NCBI GenBank assembly: GCA_022572465.1
Contig: JACZVV010000008.1
Span: forward strand, 1 to 48,337
DNA length: 48,337 nt
Reading direction: 5' to 3'
Origin: Chloroflexota bacterium
GTDB lineage: Bacteria; Chloroflexota; Dehalococcoidia; SHYB01
In this document: piece after piece, positions 35,837 to 43,733 of the stretch
Layout of the letters: every line of letters begins with the position of its first letter
How positions within the stretch are numbered: position 1 is the first letter of the stretch
Translations under genes and position numbers: made by a program
Notes under the pieces: model-generated
Databases searched by the model: none
Seen by the model: only the letters and a program-made list of their open reading frames with translations
What the model was told of the DNA's origin: nothing

Positions 35837-36786
35837 CAACGGTCAACCTCAAGGTCAAGCGGTATGACCCCGAGACCAAGGAATCGCGATACCAGGAGTA
35901 CTCGATCGACGTCGACGAGAACGCCGCCCTGCTGGACGCCATCATCGCCGTCCGGGAATACCAGGACCCCACGCTGGCGGTGCGCTGCTCTTGCCGCAGC
36001 GCCATCTGCGGCTCCTGCGGGATGCGGGTCAACGGCCACGCCCGTCTGGCCTGCAAGACAAAGCTGGCCGAGATCGCGCCCAATGGCGAGACGGTCACCG
36101 TCGAGCCCATGGGCAACATGAAGCCGATCAAAGACCTGGTCACCGACATGACGGCGTTCTGGGACAAGGTGAAGCAGATACAGCCCTGGCTTCGGGCCCA
36201 ACAGCCCCCGCCCGACCACGAGCACATCGCCAAGCCCGATGCGATGATGGACTTGGCGGGCACGATGAACTGCATCATGTGCGGCTGCTGTGTCTCCGAT
36301 TGCGCCTCTCTGGAAGTCGACCAGAATTTTATCGGCCCCGCGGCCCTGGCCAAGGCCTATCGGTTCGTCGGCGACCCTCGGGAGACGGAGCAGGCCCGCG
36401 ACGATCGCCTCAAGGAGCTGAGCAAGTACGGCGGTGTGTGGGACTGCACCCATTGCTTCGAGTGCGTTCAGGTCTGCCCCAAAGACGTGGCGCCCATGGA
36501 CCGGATTCTGGACCTCCGGCGCACGGCCATGGAGGCCGGCTATCAAGACAACTACGGCGCGAAGCACAGCAACTCCTTCGCCAAATCGGTGAAAAACAGC
36601 GGTTGGCTGAACGAGGCCCGAGTCGCCGTCGAGTCCTTCGGCGTGGACGACGTCTCGGCCCAGCTCAAGATGCTCCCCACTGGCGTGCGCGCCCTCCTCC
36701 GAGGTAAGATGCCGCCGTTGCTGCACCACAAACGGCCGGGCTCCGAGCACGTCAAACGGATTTTCCAAGAGATGGAGAACGACTGA
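35833..36786 (+). CDS. sdhB: Succinate dehydrogenase iron-sulfur subunit, type E
   Basis: This 317-aa protein has a plant-type 2Fe-2S domain with C54, C59, C62 and C74 (RCSCRSAICGSC...LACK). The bacterial ferredoxin domain has C147, C150, C153 and C157 (NCIMCGCCVSDC) and C205, C208, C211 and C215 (DCTHCFECVQVCP). C208 is the extra cysteine that, in type E enzymes, replaces the 3Fe-4S centre by a second 4Fe-4S cluster. The C-terminal tail of about 80 residues is longer than in E. coli SdhB. The TTG start overlaps sdhA; the TGA overlaps the sdhE ATG (TGATG). Confidence 0.92.
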   Translation: MTTVNLKVKRYDPETKESRYQEYSIDVDENAALLDAIIAVREYQDPTLAVRCSCRSAICGSCGMRVNGHARLACKTKLAEIAPNGETVTVEPMGNMKPIKDLVTDMTAFWDKVKQIQPWLRAQQPPPDHEHIAKPDAMMDLAGTMNCIMCGCCVSDCASLEVDQNFIGPAALAKAYRFVGDPRETEQARDDRLKELSKYGGVWDCTHCFECVQVCPKDVAPMDRILDLRRTAMEAGYQDNYGAKHSNSFAKSVKNSGWLNEARVAVESFGVDDVSAQLKMLPTGVRALLRGKMPPLLHHKRPGSEHVKRIFQEMEND

Positions 36787-37664
36787 TGCGTTACGCCTAC
36801 TACCCCGGTTGCGTGGCTCAGGGAGGCGCGCCCGAGCTGTTCCAGGCTATGAAGCTCGTCGGCGAGCGCTTGGGCTTCAGTCTGGAGCACCTGAAAGAAG
36901 CGGCGTGCACCGGCGCCGGCGTGTTGCAAGAGCGCGACCCCGAGCTGGGCGACGCCCTCAACGCCCGGACCTTCGCCATGGCCGAGCGCCGCGGCCTGCC
37001 CATCATGACCATCTGCAGCACCTGTCAGGGCGTCATGAGCCAGGCCAACCACCGGTTGACGAAAGACGCCAACTATCGCGAATTCATCAACCAGTACCTG
37101 AAGCCCGAAGGACTCGAGTACCAGGGGGACGTCGAGATCAAGCACTTCATGTGGGTGCTGGTGGAGGACTACGGGCTCGACCGGCTGAAAGAGCAGGTCA
37201 AACGCCCCCTCACCGGCGTGGCCCTCGCGCCTTTCTACGGATGCTATGTCCTGAGGCCGACCTCGCAGTTGGGATACGACGAACACCCCGAACGCGGAAC
37301 CTATTTGGAGCAGATCATCACCGCCCTTGGCGGCGTGGCCGTCGACTTTGAGGGCAAGTCCCGTTGCTGCGGCTTCCCCATTTTGACCATGAACCGCGAC
37401 AACTCGCTGAAGATGGCGGGGAAACACCTGCTCGATGCCAAGGGCCAGGGCGCCGACGTGATGGTGACGCCGTGTCCCCTGTGCCATCTGAACCTGGACG
37501 GACAGCAGCCCGAGGCGGAGAAGATCCTCAAGACGCAAATCAACCTGCCGGTGATTCACCTGCCCCAGATGGTCGGCTTGGCCCTGGGCCTCGAGCCCCG
37601 CGCCGTTGGGTTGAACCGTCATATCACCAGCGCGCGCCGATTTGCCGCCAAGGTCCCCGCGTAG
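36786..37664 (+). CDS. SdhE-type (HdrB-like) subunit of succinate:quinone reductase
   Basis: This 292-aa protein has two cysteine-rich CCG domains as in heterodisulfide reductase HdrB. The first has C9 (YYPGCVAQGG), C41 (AACTGAG, one Cys in place of CC) and C77/C80 (ICSTCQG). The second is complete: C153 (YGCYVLRP), C194/C195 (SRCCGFP) and C230/C233 (TPCPLCH). In type E quinone reductases this subunit replaces the heme-binding SdhC/SdhD anchors. No membrane helix is predicted. It is translationally coupled to sdhB and ends the operon. The small SdhF partner seen in some lineages is not present. Confidence 0.88.
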   Translation: MRYAYYPGCVAQGGAPELFQAMKLVGERLGFSLEHLKEAACTGAGVLQERDPELGDALNARTFAMAERRGLPIMTICSTCQGVMSQANHRLTKDANYREFINQYLKPEGLEYQGDVEIKHFMWVLVEDYGLDRLKEQVKRPLTGVALAPFYGCYVLRPTSQLGYDEHPERGTYLEQIITALGGVAVDFEGKSRCCGFPILTMNRDNSLKMAGKHLLDAKGQGADVMVTPCPLCHLNLDGQQPEAEKILKTQINLPVIHLPQMVGLALGLEPRAVGLNRHITSARRFAAKVPA

Positions 37665-38104
37665 CGCGGCGCCGGCCCGGCCCCAACCTCGGAAAGCAGG
37701 AGCCTCCTCGGCTCGTTCTATTTCTCAGGAGGCTTCGGCTCGATGTCCTCCAGAACGCGCTGGCAATGCGTCCCTCACTCACGGTCGCCGTTATAGAGTA
37801 GAAACCTGACGCCTGCGTCGCCGGTATCGGCGGGGGTCCAACGAGAATGCGCCGGAGTTGTTGGCTCTGCCGGTGCTCAGAGTGATGTCCGCAACAGACC
37901 CAGAGCCAAGCCCTGCGATCGTGACGGCGGTAACCGGCCAGGGGCATGCCCAGCGCCTTCGATCTTTACGCCGCTCCCTGGTTCCCCATGGACGGGATTG
38001 AGACCTGCCACGGCGCTCAGGCGACAATCTGCCCCATCAGATGGTTGGAGCAAACCACCGTCACGGGCAAACAGCCGCGCCAGTGCCAGGGCTGGCGCTG
38101 CTCG
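37665..38104. other. Largely non-coding gap after the sdh operon
   Basis: No intact gene is seen here. An 8-bp inverted repeat (AGCCTCCT...AGGAGGCT, 37702-37735) may end the sdh transcript. On the minus strand, about 37791-37935 reads TAVTIAGLGSGSVADITLST, a protein-like stretch rich in Gly, Ser and Thr that could be the C-terminal shred of a surface protein. It has no credible start and is followed by an arginine-rich tail. Nothing else is recognisable. Confidence 0.4.
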
Positions 38105-38134
38105 TTGCGCCGCCTCTGGGCCCTGTACTATAGT
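38105..38134 (+). promoter_or_regulatory. Candidate promoter of tRNA-Ser
   Basis: TTGCGC (38105-38110), an 18-nt spacer and TATAGT (38129-38134). The -10 is good and the -35 fair. The predicted leader before the tRNA is about 130 nt and contains the hairpin at 38220-38256. Confidence 0.4.
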
Positions 38135-38219
38135 GGTCGAGCGGCGATGCTGAGATCGCGCGGCACGGCAAGCCCCTCGAGCGCCTGGGGCTCAACCACC
38201 AACCACTATCTTGGGGGAG

Positions 38220-38256
38220 CGTCGAGGGGGTATTCCACTACCCCCTTGATTCGACT
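38220..38256. repeat. Hairpin just upstream of tRNA-Ser
   Basis: GTCGA and GGGGGTA on the left pair with TACCCCC and TCGAC on the right around a 6-nt loop, with a small internal bulge. It ends 16 nt before the tRNA. It could be a processing site for the tRNA 5' side, a terminator of upstream transcription or a REP-like unit. Confidence 0.5.
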
Positions 38257-38272
38257 GCCGATCCCTGGGCGC

Positions 38273-38360
<88 letters not shown>

Positions 38361-38374
38361 TTGAGCCAGAGGGT

Positions 38375-38403
38375 TTGACGTTCGAGGCGAGATGCGTTAG
38401 CTT
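38375..38403 (+). promoter_or_regulatory. Candidate promoter of the amidohydrolase gene
   Basis: TTGACG (38375-38380), a 17-nt spacer and TAGCTT (38398-38403). The -10 is weak. It would give a leader of about 110 nt before the ATG at 38523, which is preceded by GCGAGGAGATACGCT. Confidence 0.35.
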
Positions 38404-38522
38404 TTCTACACCGATAAACGACGCTGACGGACCGCGCTCCACCACTACCGGATCGCGCCGGGTTCGTTTGATGTGACGGCGGCATTCATGAGGCCGATAG
38501 GCCCCCAGCGAGGAGATACGCT

Positions 38523-40220
38523 ATGAACGAAATGCTCATCAAGGGCGGGACCGTCATCGACGGCACCGGCGCCCCTCGATTCCAGGGCGATGTCCTGCTG
38601 TCCGACGGAAAGATCACGGCCATCGGCGAGAGCCTGAACGGGCCCGCCCGGGTTATCGACGCGACAGGTCTCATCGTTTCGCCTGGGATCGTCGATCCCC
38701 ACACCCACCTGGATGGTCAGCTATTCTTCGAACGGCGGGGAAGCTCGTCTTCGTGGCATGGCGTCACCACGGTTATGACCGGCCTGTGCGGCTACAGCCT
38801 GGCGCCGTGCAAACCCGAGGACCGTGAGTATCTGATCCGAATGTTCGCCAGAGTCGAAGAGATGCCTTTGGAGCTCTTCCGCACCGAGCTCCCGTGGTCT
38901 TGGGTCTCCTTCGGGGAGTACTTGGACGCCCTCGACGCCGGTTTGGGCCTCAACGTCGTCACCATGGTCGGCCATTCGACGCTCCGATACAACACCATGG
39001 GCGCCGAGTCATTGGAGCGAACGGCGACCGAGGACGAGATCAACGCCATGCGAGCGACGTTGCGCGAGAGCATGGACGCCGGCGCCTTCGGCTTCACCAC
39101 CTCCCTCGCCCCCAGCCACTTCGACATGGACTTGAAGCCGGTTCCCAGCCGCCAGGCCACGCCCGACGAGATGGTGGGACTGGCCGAGGAGCTTCGAGAC
39201 CGCCCTTCGACGCACATGGCACTCATTCCCAGCGGACTGTTTCGAGGCATGACCGACGAAGACAAGGAGCTTATCCTTCGGATGACCTCGGTCGCGGACT
39301 CGCCGATGCAGCTGAACGGGTTCGGCGCCGGGGCCGACGCCTGGGACTTCATGGGGTTGGCCACCGCCGCGGGCGCCACCTTGTGGGGCGTCGTCTCGGC
39401 TCAGCCGTTCTACAAGTTCGTGACGCTGTACGACGGGACCACCCACTTCAACAGCATGGACACGTGGACCCACATCCTGGACAAGCCGTCCGAGGAGCGG
39501 AAGAAGCTGTTCGCCTCGCCGGACCTTCGGCAGAAGCTCCGCGACGAGGTCGACCTGGAGCCGAAGATCGACGCGATGAAGCTGCGACGACCGCGCATCA
39601 ATTGGGACCTGGTCACCATCCACAAGGCGCACCACGAGAAGAATCGCGAGCTCGAAGGGGTGAGCATCGCCGAGCTGGCCAAACGGCAAGGAAAACATTT
39701 GGCCGACGCCTTGCTGGACCTGGCCGTGTCCGAGGACCTGAAGACCGTCCTGTGCACGAGGCTTGAACCGGAGGCCAAATTCTTCGACCAGAGCAAAGCC
39801 CGGGTCTACCGTAACCCCTTCTCCGTGCCCATGAACTCCGACGCCGGGGCGCACCTTCAGGCCGAGTGCAAGGCCGGCGAAGGCACCTATTTTCTGCGCC
39901 GGTGGGTTTTGGACCACGCGATCATGAGCCTGGAGGAGGGTCTGCGAAAGGTTACGTCCATGCCCGCGAAGCTGCTCGGGCTCACCGATCGCGGCGCCAT
40001 CCGCGTTGGGGCCAAGGCGGACATCATGATGTTCGATCCCACCAAGCTGGACGCGCTGGACAAAGAGACACGGAACGATTTCCCAGGCGGGGCCACCCGC
40101 TGGATTCAGAAGGCCGAGGGCGTCGAGTACGTGCTGGTCAACGGACAACCAACGATCTGGCAGGGCGAAGAGGTGGGCGATCTACCGGGGAAGGTGCTTC
40201 GGAGCACCTCGTACCGCTAG
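38523..40220 (+). CDS. N-acyl-D-amino-acid deacylase-like amidohydrolase
   Basis: This 565-aa protein of the amidohydrolase superfamily (D-aminoacylase/amidohydrolase 3) begins MLIKGGTVIDGTGAPRFQGD, the N-terminal beta-sandwich. HTHLDGQ is the HxH metal motif. GLCGYSLAPC matches the D-aminoacylase GNCG metal-ligand segment with N changed to L. LTDRGAIRVGAKADIMMFDP is the standard C-terminal return to the sandwich. It hydrolyses an amide or related bond; the substrate is uncertain and D-amino acid specificity is not proven. It has an AGGAGA ribosome binding site. The gene is convergent with the thiolase, with a 15-nt gap containing a CGCTGCCCAG duplication. Confidence 0.85.
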   Translation: MNEMLIKGGTVIDGTGAPRFQGDVLLSDGKITAIGESLNGPARVIDATGLIVSPGIVDPHTHLDGQLFFERRGSSSSWHGVTTVMTGLCGYSLAPCKPEDREYLIRMFARVEEMPLELFRTELPWSWVSFGEYLDALDAGLGLNVVTMVGHSTLRYNTMGAESLERTATEDEINAMRATLRESMDAGAFGFTTSLAPSHFDMDLKPVPSRQATPDEMVGLAEELRDRPSTHMALIPSGLFRGMTDEDKELILRMTSVADSPMQLNGFGAGADAWDFMGLATAAGATLWGVVSAQPFYKFVTLYDGTTHFNSMDTWTHILDKPSEERKKLFASPDLRQKLRDEVDLEPKIDAMKLRRPRINWDLVTIHKAHHEKNRELEGVSIAELAKRQGKHLADALLDLAVSEDLKTVLCTRLEPEAKFFDQSKARVYRNPFSVPMNSDAGAHLQAECKAGEGTYFLRRWVLDHAIMSLEEGLRKVTSMPAKLLGLTDRGAIRVGAKADIMMFDPTKLDALDKETRNDFPGGATRWIQKAEGVEYVLVNGQPTIWQGEEVGDLPGKVLRSTSYR

Positions 40221-40235
40221 CCGCTGCCCAGCCCG

Positions 40236-41399
40236 CTAGTCGCTGCCCAGTATGACGGTGCAACCGCTGTGCCGCGACCCGATATTGCCACCGGTGCCGT
40301 GGCACAGCGCGACCTTGCAATCCTTGACCTGGCGAGGCGTCCCCTCGTAGTCGCCCCGGAGCTGCTTCGTCGCCTCGATCAGCAGAAAGATGCCCCGCAT
40401 GCCGGGGTGGTTCGACGACAGACCCCCGCCGTCGGTGTTCATCGGCAGTTGCCCGTCGATCGCCAGCCGGCCGCCCTCGACGAAGGCGCCGCCTTCGCCT
40501 TTCTTGCAGAAGCCCAGGCTCTCCAACGTTGTAAGCGCCGTGATCGTGAAGGAGTCGTAGACCATCAGCAGGTCGATGTCGTCGTGCGTCACCCCGGCCA
40601 TGCCGAAGGCCTCCGGGGCCGACTGGGCGGCCGCAACCGTCGTGAAGTCGCGCTTGCCGGCGCTCAGATGGGCGAACGCCTCGCCGACGCCCAGGACCCA
40701 CACCGGTTTCGTCTTGGCGCTCCGCGCCCTCTCGGGGCTGGCAACGACGATCGCGCCCCCTCCATCGGAGATGACACAGCAGTCCAGCAGGTGAAGCGGC
40801 CAGGCGATCATGCGCGAGCCAATCACGTCCTCCACCGTCATGGGGTCTCGGTAGAGAGCGTTGGGGTTCATCGAGGCGTGGCGGCGAGTGGTGACCGCAA
40901 TCTCCGCCAGCTGCTCGCTGGTCGTGCCGTAGTCGTGCATGTGCCGGGAAGCGACGGTGGCGTAGAGCCCCGCCAGGATCGTCCCGTAGGGGGCCTCGAA
41001 GCTGTCCGGCCACGCCCCGACCGACCGGGCGCCGAAGCCGCCGGTCCCGATGGAGCGCGCTGAGGAGAGAGCCGTGCTCCCGTAGGTGATCAGCACCACC
41101 TCGCACTGGCCCGCCGCGATAGCGGCGGCGGCGCGCGAGGTGTGGAGCTCGTACGATGAGCCGCCCACCTGCGTCGTGTCCATGATTCGCGGGTTGAGTC
41201 CCAGATACTCCGCCATGTGCATCGCCGCAAAGCCACTGGGATTCATGAAGCCATCGACGTCTTTGATCGATAGCCCCGCCTCATCCAGCGCCTGGCGAGC
41301 GCACTCGGCCTGGATCTGGTACTCGGAAACCCCGGGGGCCCGCCGCAGAGGGTGCTCGTACGCCCCAACGATGGCCGCTTTCTTCGTCAGACTGCCCAT
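40236..41399 (-). CDS. Thiolase-fold protein, SCP2-like, without the usual nucleophilic Cys
   Basis: This 387-aa protein has a thiolase fold: KKAAIVGAYEHPLRR, IKDVDGFMNPSGF, MNTDGGGLSSNHPG with the conserved catalytic His, and CHGTGGNIGSRHSG at the C-terminus. The segment that should hold the acyl-accepting cysteine reads VGGSSYELHTSRAAAAIAAG, with serines (S81/S82). Thiolase-like (nondecarboxylating, lipid-transfer type) proteins of this sort include steroid side-chain aldolases that work with a DUF35 partner; no DUF35 gene is in the window. The ATG at 41399 follows AAGGAGGAGC. It is second in a minus-strand operon after the crotonase (27-nt gap). Confidence 0.85.
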   Translation of the reverse strand: MGSLTKKAAIVGAYEHPLRRAPGVSEYQIQAECARQALDEAGLSIKDVDGFMNPSGFAAMHMAEYLGLNPRIMDTTQVGGSSYELHTSRAAAAIAAGQCEVVLITYGSTALSSARSIGTGGFGARSVGAWPDSFEAPYGTILAGLYATVASRHMHDYGTTSEQLAEIAVTTRRHASMNPNALYRDPMTVEDVIGSRMIAWPLHLLDCCVISDGGGAIVVASPERARSAKTKPVWVLGVGEAFAHLSAGKRDFTTVAAAQSAPEAFGMAGVTHDDIDLLMVYDSFTITALTTLESLGFCKKGEGGAFVEGGRLAIDGQLPMNTDGGGLSSNHPGMRGIFLLIEATKQLRGDYEGTPRQVKDCKVALCHGTGGNIGSRHSGCTVILGSD

Positions 41400-41426
41400 G
41401 GCGATGGCTCCTCCTTTATCGAGGCC

Positions 41427-42230
41427 CTACGCCGGCGGAGCTCCGGTCATGCCGCGGAACCGCGGCGGCCGCTTCTCCTTCGACGCTCGGGCGCCTTCCT
41501 GGATGTCGTGACTGGCGTAGGTGCGGTTCACCAGCGACGAATACTGTTGCGTCACCAGATACTCTTCGTAGCTGAGGGAGAGGCCGCCGTAGATCATTTT
41601 CTTCGAGAGTTGGAGGGCCAACGGCGGCCCGTCGGCGATGGACTGGGCGAGCTCTCGGGCGCGGGCCATCAGCCGGTCCGCCGGCACCACTTCGTTCACC
41701 ATGCCGATCCGTTCCGCCTCGCGGGCGTCGATGATATCGCCTGAGTAGACCAGCTCCAACGTCTTCCCCAATCCGACATGACGCGGCAGCAGCCAGGCCA
41801 CGCCGTCGGTCGCCACCATGCCGATGCGCTTGAAGATGGCGGAGAAGCGGGCCGCCTCCGACGCGATGCGAATGTCGCACGCCAGGGCTATCCCCAGGCC
41901 CGCGCCCACCGCGACGCCGTTGACCGCGGCGATGGTCGGTTGCTTGATCTCCAGCAGCGGCTTGAGCCAGTCCTGGGACGCGTCGATGACGGGTCGCCGG
42001 CCCTCTCTGCTGGACAGGTCGAAGTTGATGAGGTCGGCGCCCGAGCAGAATCCCCGGCCGGCGCCGGTGACGATCACCGCCCGCACGTCGTCGTCGTCGT
42101 TCAGCGCCCGCCAGGCGTCTTGCAGCGCCTCGAACTGCTCGTGGGCCAACGCGTTCAACACGTCGGGACGGTTCATCGTGATCGTCGCGACGTGGCCGTC
42201 GATGTCCACCAGAATCGTGTCTTGGGCCAT
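41427..42230 (-). CDS. Enoyl-CoA hydratase/isomerase (crotonase) family protein
   Basis: This 267-aa protein has the crotonase oxyanion-hole segment GRGFCSGADL and AAVNGVAVGAGLGIALACDI. The two glutamates of true hydratases are missing: G113 replaces the first and F133 the second. D142 in VATDGVAWLLPR matches the catalytic acid position of PaaG-like and delta-isomerase members. A CoA-thioester isomerase or related activity is therefore likelier than hydratase. The first gene of the minus-strand pair with the thiolase, it has GCGAGGCGAG before the ATG. Confidence 0.87.
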   Translation of the reverse strand: MAQDTILVDIDGHVATITMNRPDVLNALAHEQFEALQDAWRALNDDDDVRAVIVTGAGRGFCSGADLINFDLSSREGRRPVIDASQDWLKPLLEIKQPTIAAVNGVAVGAGLGIALACDIRIASEAARFSAIFKRIGMVATDGVAWLLPRHVGLGKTLELVYSGDIIDAREAERIGMVNEVVPADRLMARARELAQSIADGPPLALQLSKKMIYGGLSLSYEEYLVTQQYSSLVNRTYASHDIQEGARASKEKRPPRFRGMTGAPPA

Positions 42231-42257
42231 ATCTCGCCTCGCTCTTTCGTTTCTGCG

Positions 42258-42407
42258 CCCAGCCTGAGCCGGAAATCTTGATGCGGCTCAGGCGCTGGCT
42301 CAGCCACCCGCAGCCTGCTGGTCCCAGCGTGGGCCGGAAACGTTGATGCGGCTCAGCCGCCTGCTGGTTCCAGCCTGGGCCGGAAACGTTGATGCGGCTC
42401 AGCCGCC
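42258..42407. repeat. Three-copy repeat between divergent acyl-CoA genes
   Basis: Three direct copies of a unit of about 38 bp start at about 42258, 42323 and 42369, 65 and 46 bp apart. Each reads CAGCnTGnGCCGGAAA, then CGTTGATGCGGCTCAGCCGC; the first copy is the most diverged. Each copy contains the palindrome GCGGCTCAGCCGC. The array fills the space between the crotonase start and the acyl-CoA dehydrogenase promoter. Confidence 0.85.
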
Positions 42408-42476
42408 TCAGCCACCGCCGGCGAGGGCTATGGTGCCATTGAAGCGACGGCCCGGTCAAGAGGCCGGCCCTACTTC

Positions 42477-42505
42477 TTGACACGCTTCCAGCCCAACGGT
42501 ACATT
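42477..42505 (+). promoter_or_regulatory. Promoter of the acyl-CoA dehydrogenase/CoA-transferase operon
   Basis: Perfect TTGACA (42477-42482), a 17-nt spacer and TACATT (42500-42505) predict a start near 42512 and a leader of about 28 nt to the ATG at 42540. The longer open frame upstream overlaps the promoter, which fixes the start. Confidence 0.8.
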
Positions 42506-42539
42506 CAACCGGCGCCATCCTACCGCTCGAGGCATACGC

Positions 42540-43709
42540 ATGGAGTACAAGCTCTCCCCCGAGGACGAGGCCTTTCGCGACCGGCTGCGATCGTGGCTGG
42601 ACGACAACGTGCCGGCGATGCCCCGGTCCTGGTCCGACGACCGGGAGCGCGCCGATTTCCTCAGGGCGTGGCAGCGCAAGCGCGCCGAGGCCGGCTTCAT
42701 CGCTCCCGCGTGGCCCAAGGAGCACGGCGGCATGGGCGCGACGGTGGTGCAACAGGCGATCTACAACGAGGAGATCGCCAGCCGCCGCGTCCCGCCTCTG
42801 ATCGGCCAGTCGGGGATCGACACCGTGGGACCCGTCCTGATGCAGCATGGCAACGAGGAGCAGCAGCGTCATCTTCCCAAGATCCTGCATGCCGAGGAGC
42901 TCTGGTGCCAGGGGTTCAGCGAGCCCGATGCAGGCTCGGACCTGGCCTCCCTCAAGACCTCGGCCCGGCGCGATGGCGACTTCTACGTCATCAACGGCCA
43001 GAAGGTGTGGACCACCAACGCCCACATCGCCGACTGGATATACGTGCTGTGCCGCACCGATCCCGACGTGCCCAAGCATCGCGGCCTGAGCCTGATCCTG
43101 ATCGACATGCAGACGCCGGGGATCGCCGTGTCGCCGTTGAAGCAGATCTCCGGCGAGGCCCATTTCAACCAGGTCTTTTTCGAAGACGTGCGCGTCCCCG
43201 TCGAGAACATCGTGGGCGAAGAGAACCAGGGTTGGACCATCGCCATGACCGCCCTCAACTTCGAACGCTCCGGCCTGGCCGGGACCCTCGCTTCCGGGCG
43301 GACGCTGATGGCCCTGGTAAAGCTGGCCAAGAATACCGTCGTCGCCGGCCGGCCCCGCTACGAGGACGACACCATCCGGCGCACCCTGGCCCAGTTCGCC
43401 ATCGAGATCGAGGCGCTGCGTCAGCTTGGCTATCGCACCCTGACGGTGCAGAGCCAGGGCGGCGTCCCCGGCCCCGAGGCGTCGGTCGGGAAGCTCATGG
43501 CCAGCGAGCTGCAGAAGCGCATGTCCGAGTTCGCCATGGACATCCTGGGACCCTACGGCGCGCTCACCGCCGGGCCCAAGTACGTGGTCAACCGTGGAGC
43601 CGCGGCTCGCGGCTTCCTGGCCTCGCGGGCTGCGACCTTCGGCGGGGGCACCTCCGAAATCCAGCGCAACGTCATCGCCGAGCGGATCCTCGGCCAGCCC
43701 AAGGACTAG
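42540..43709 (+). CDS. Acyl-CoA dehydrogenase family protein
   Basis: This 389-aa protein has all three acyl-CoA dehydrogenase domains. FSEPDAGSDLASLKTSA and VWTTNAHIADW bind FAD. The C-terminal bundle ends in RAATFGGGTSEIQRNVIAER. In medium-chain enzymes the motif is YEGTSEIQ; here the catalytic glutamate position is a glycine (about G369). This form is common in FadE-type subunits, where the base sits elsewhere or in a partner. It is the first gene of a tight four-gene operon with two CoA-transferases and a second dehydrogenase. It probably introduces a double bond into the acyl-CoA made by those transferases and passes electrons to an electron-transfer flavoprotein not encoded here. Confidence 0.9.
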   Translation: MEYKLSPEDEAFRDRLRSWLDDNVPAMPRSWSDDRERADFLRAWQRKRAEAGFIAPAWPKEHGGMGATVVQQAIYNEEIASRRVPPLIGQSGIDTVGPVLMQHGNEEQQRHLPKILHAEELWCQGFSEPDAGSDLASLKTSARRDGDFYVINGQKVWTTNAHIADWIYVLCRTDPDVPKHRGLSLILIDMQTPGIAVSPLKQISGEAHFNQVFFEDVRVPVENIVGEENQGWTIAMTALNFERSGLAGTLASGRTLMALVKLAKNTVVAGRPRYEDDTIRRTLAQFAIEIEALRQLGYRTLTVQSQGGVPGPEASVGKLMASELQKRMSEFAMDILGPYGALTAGPKYVVNRGAAARGFLASRAATFGGGTSEIQRNVIAERILGQPKD

Positions 43710-43733
43710 CCGCACCGGCCGGGCGACAGCGCG

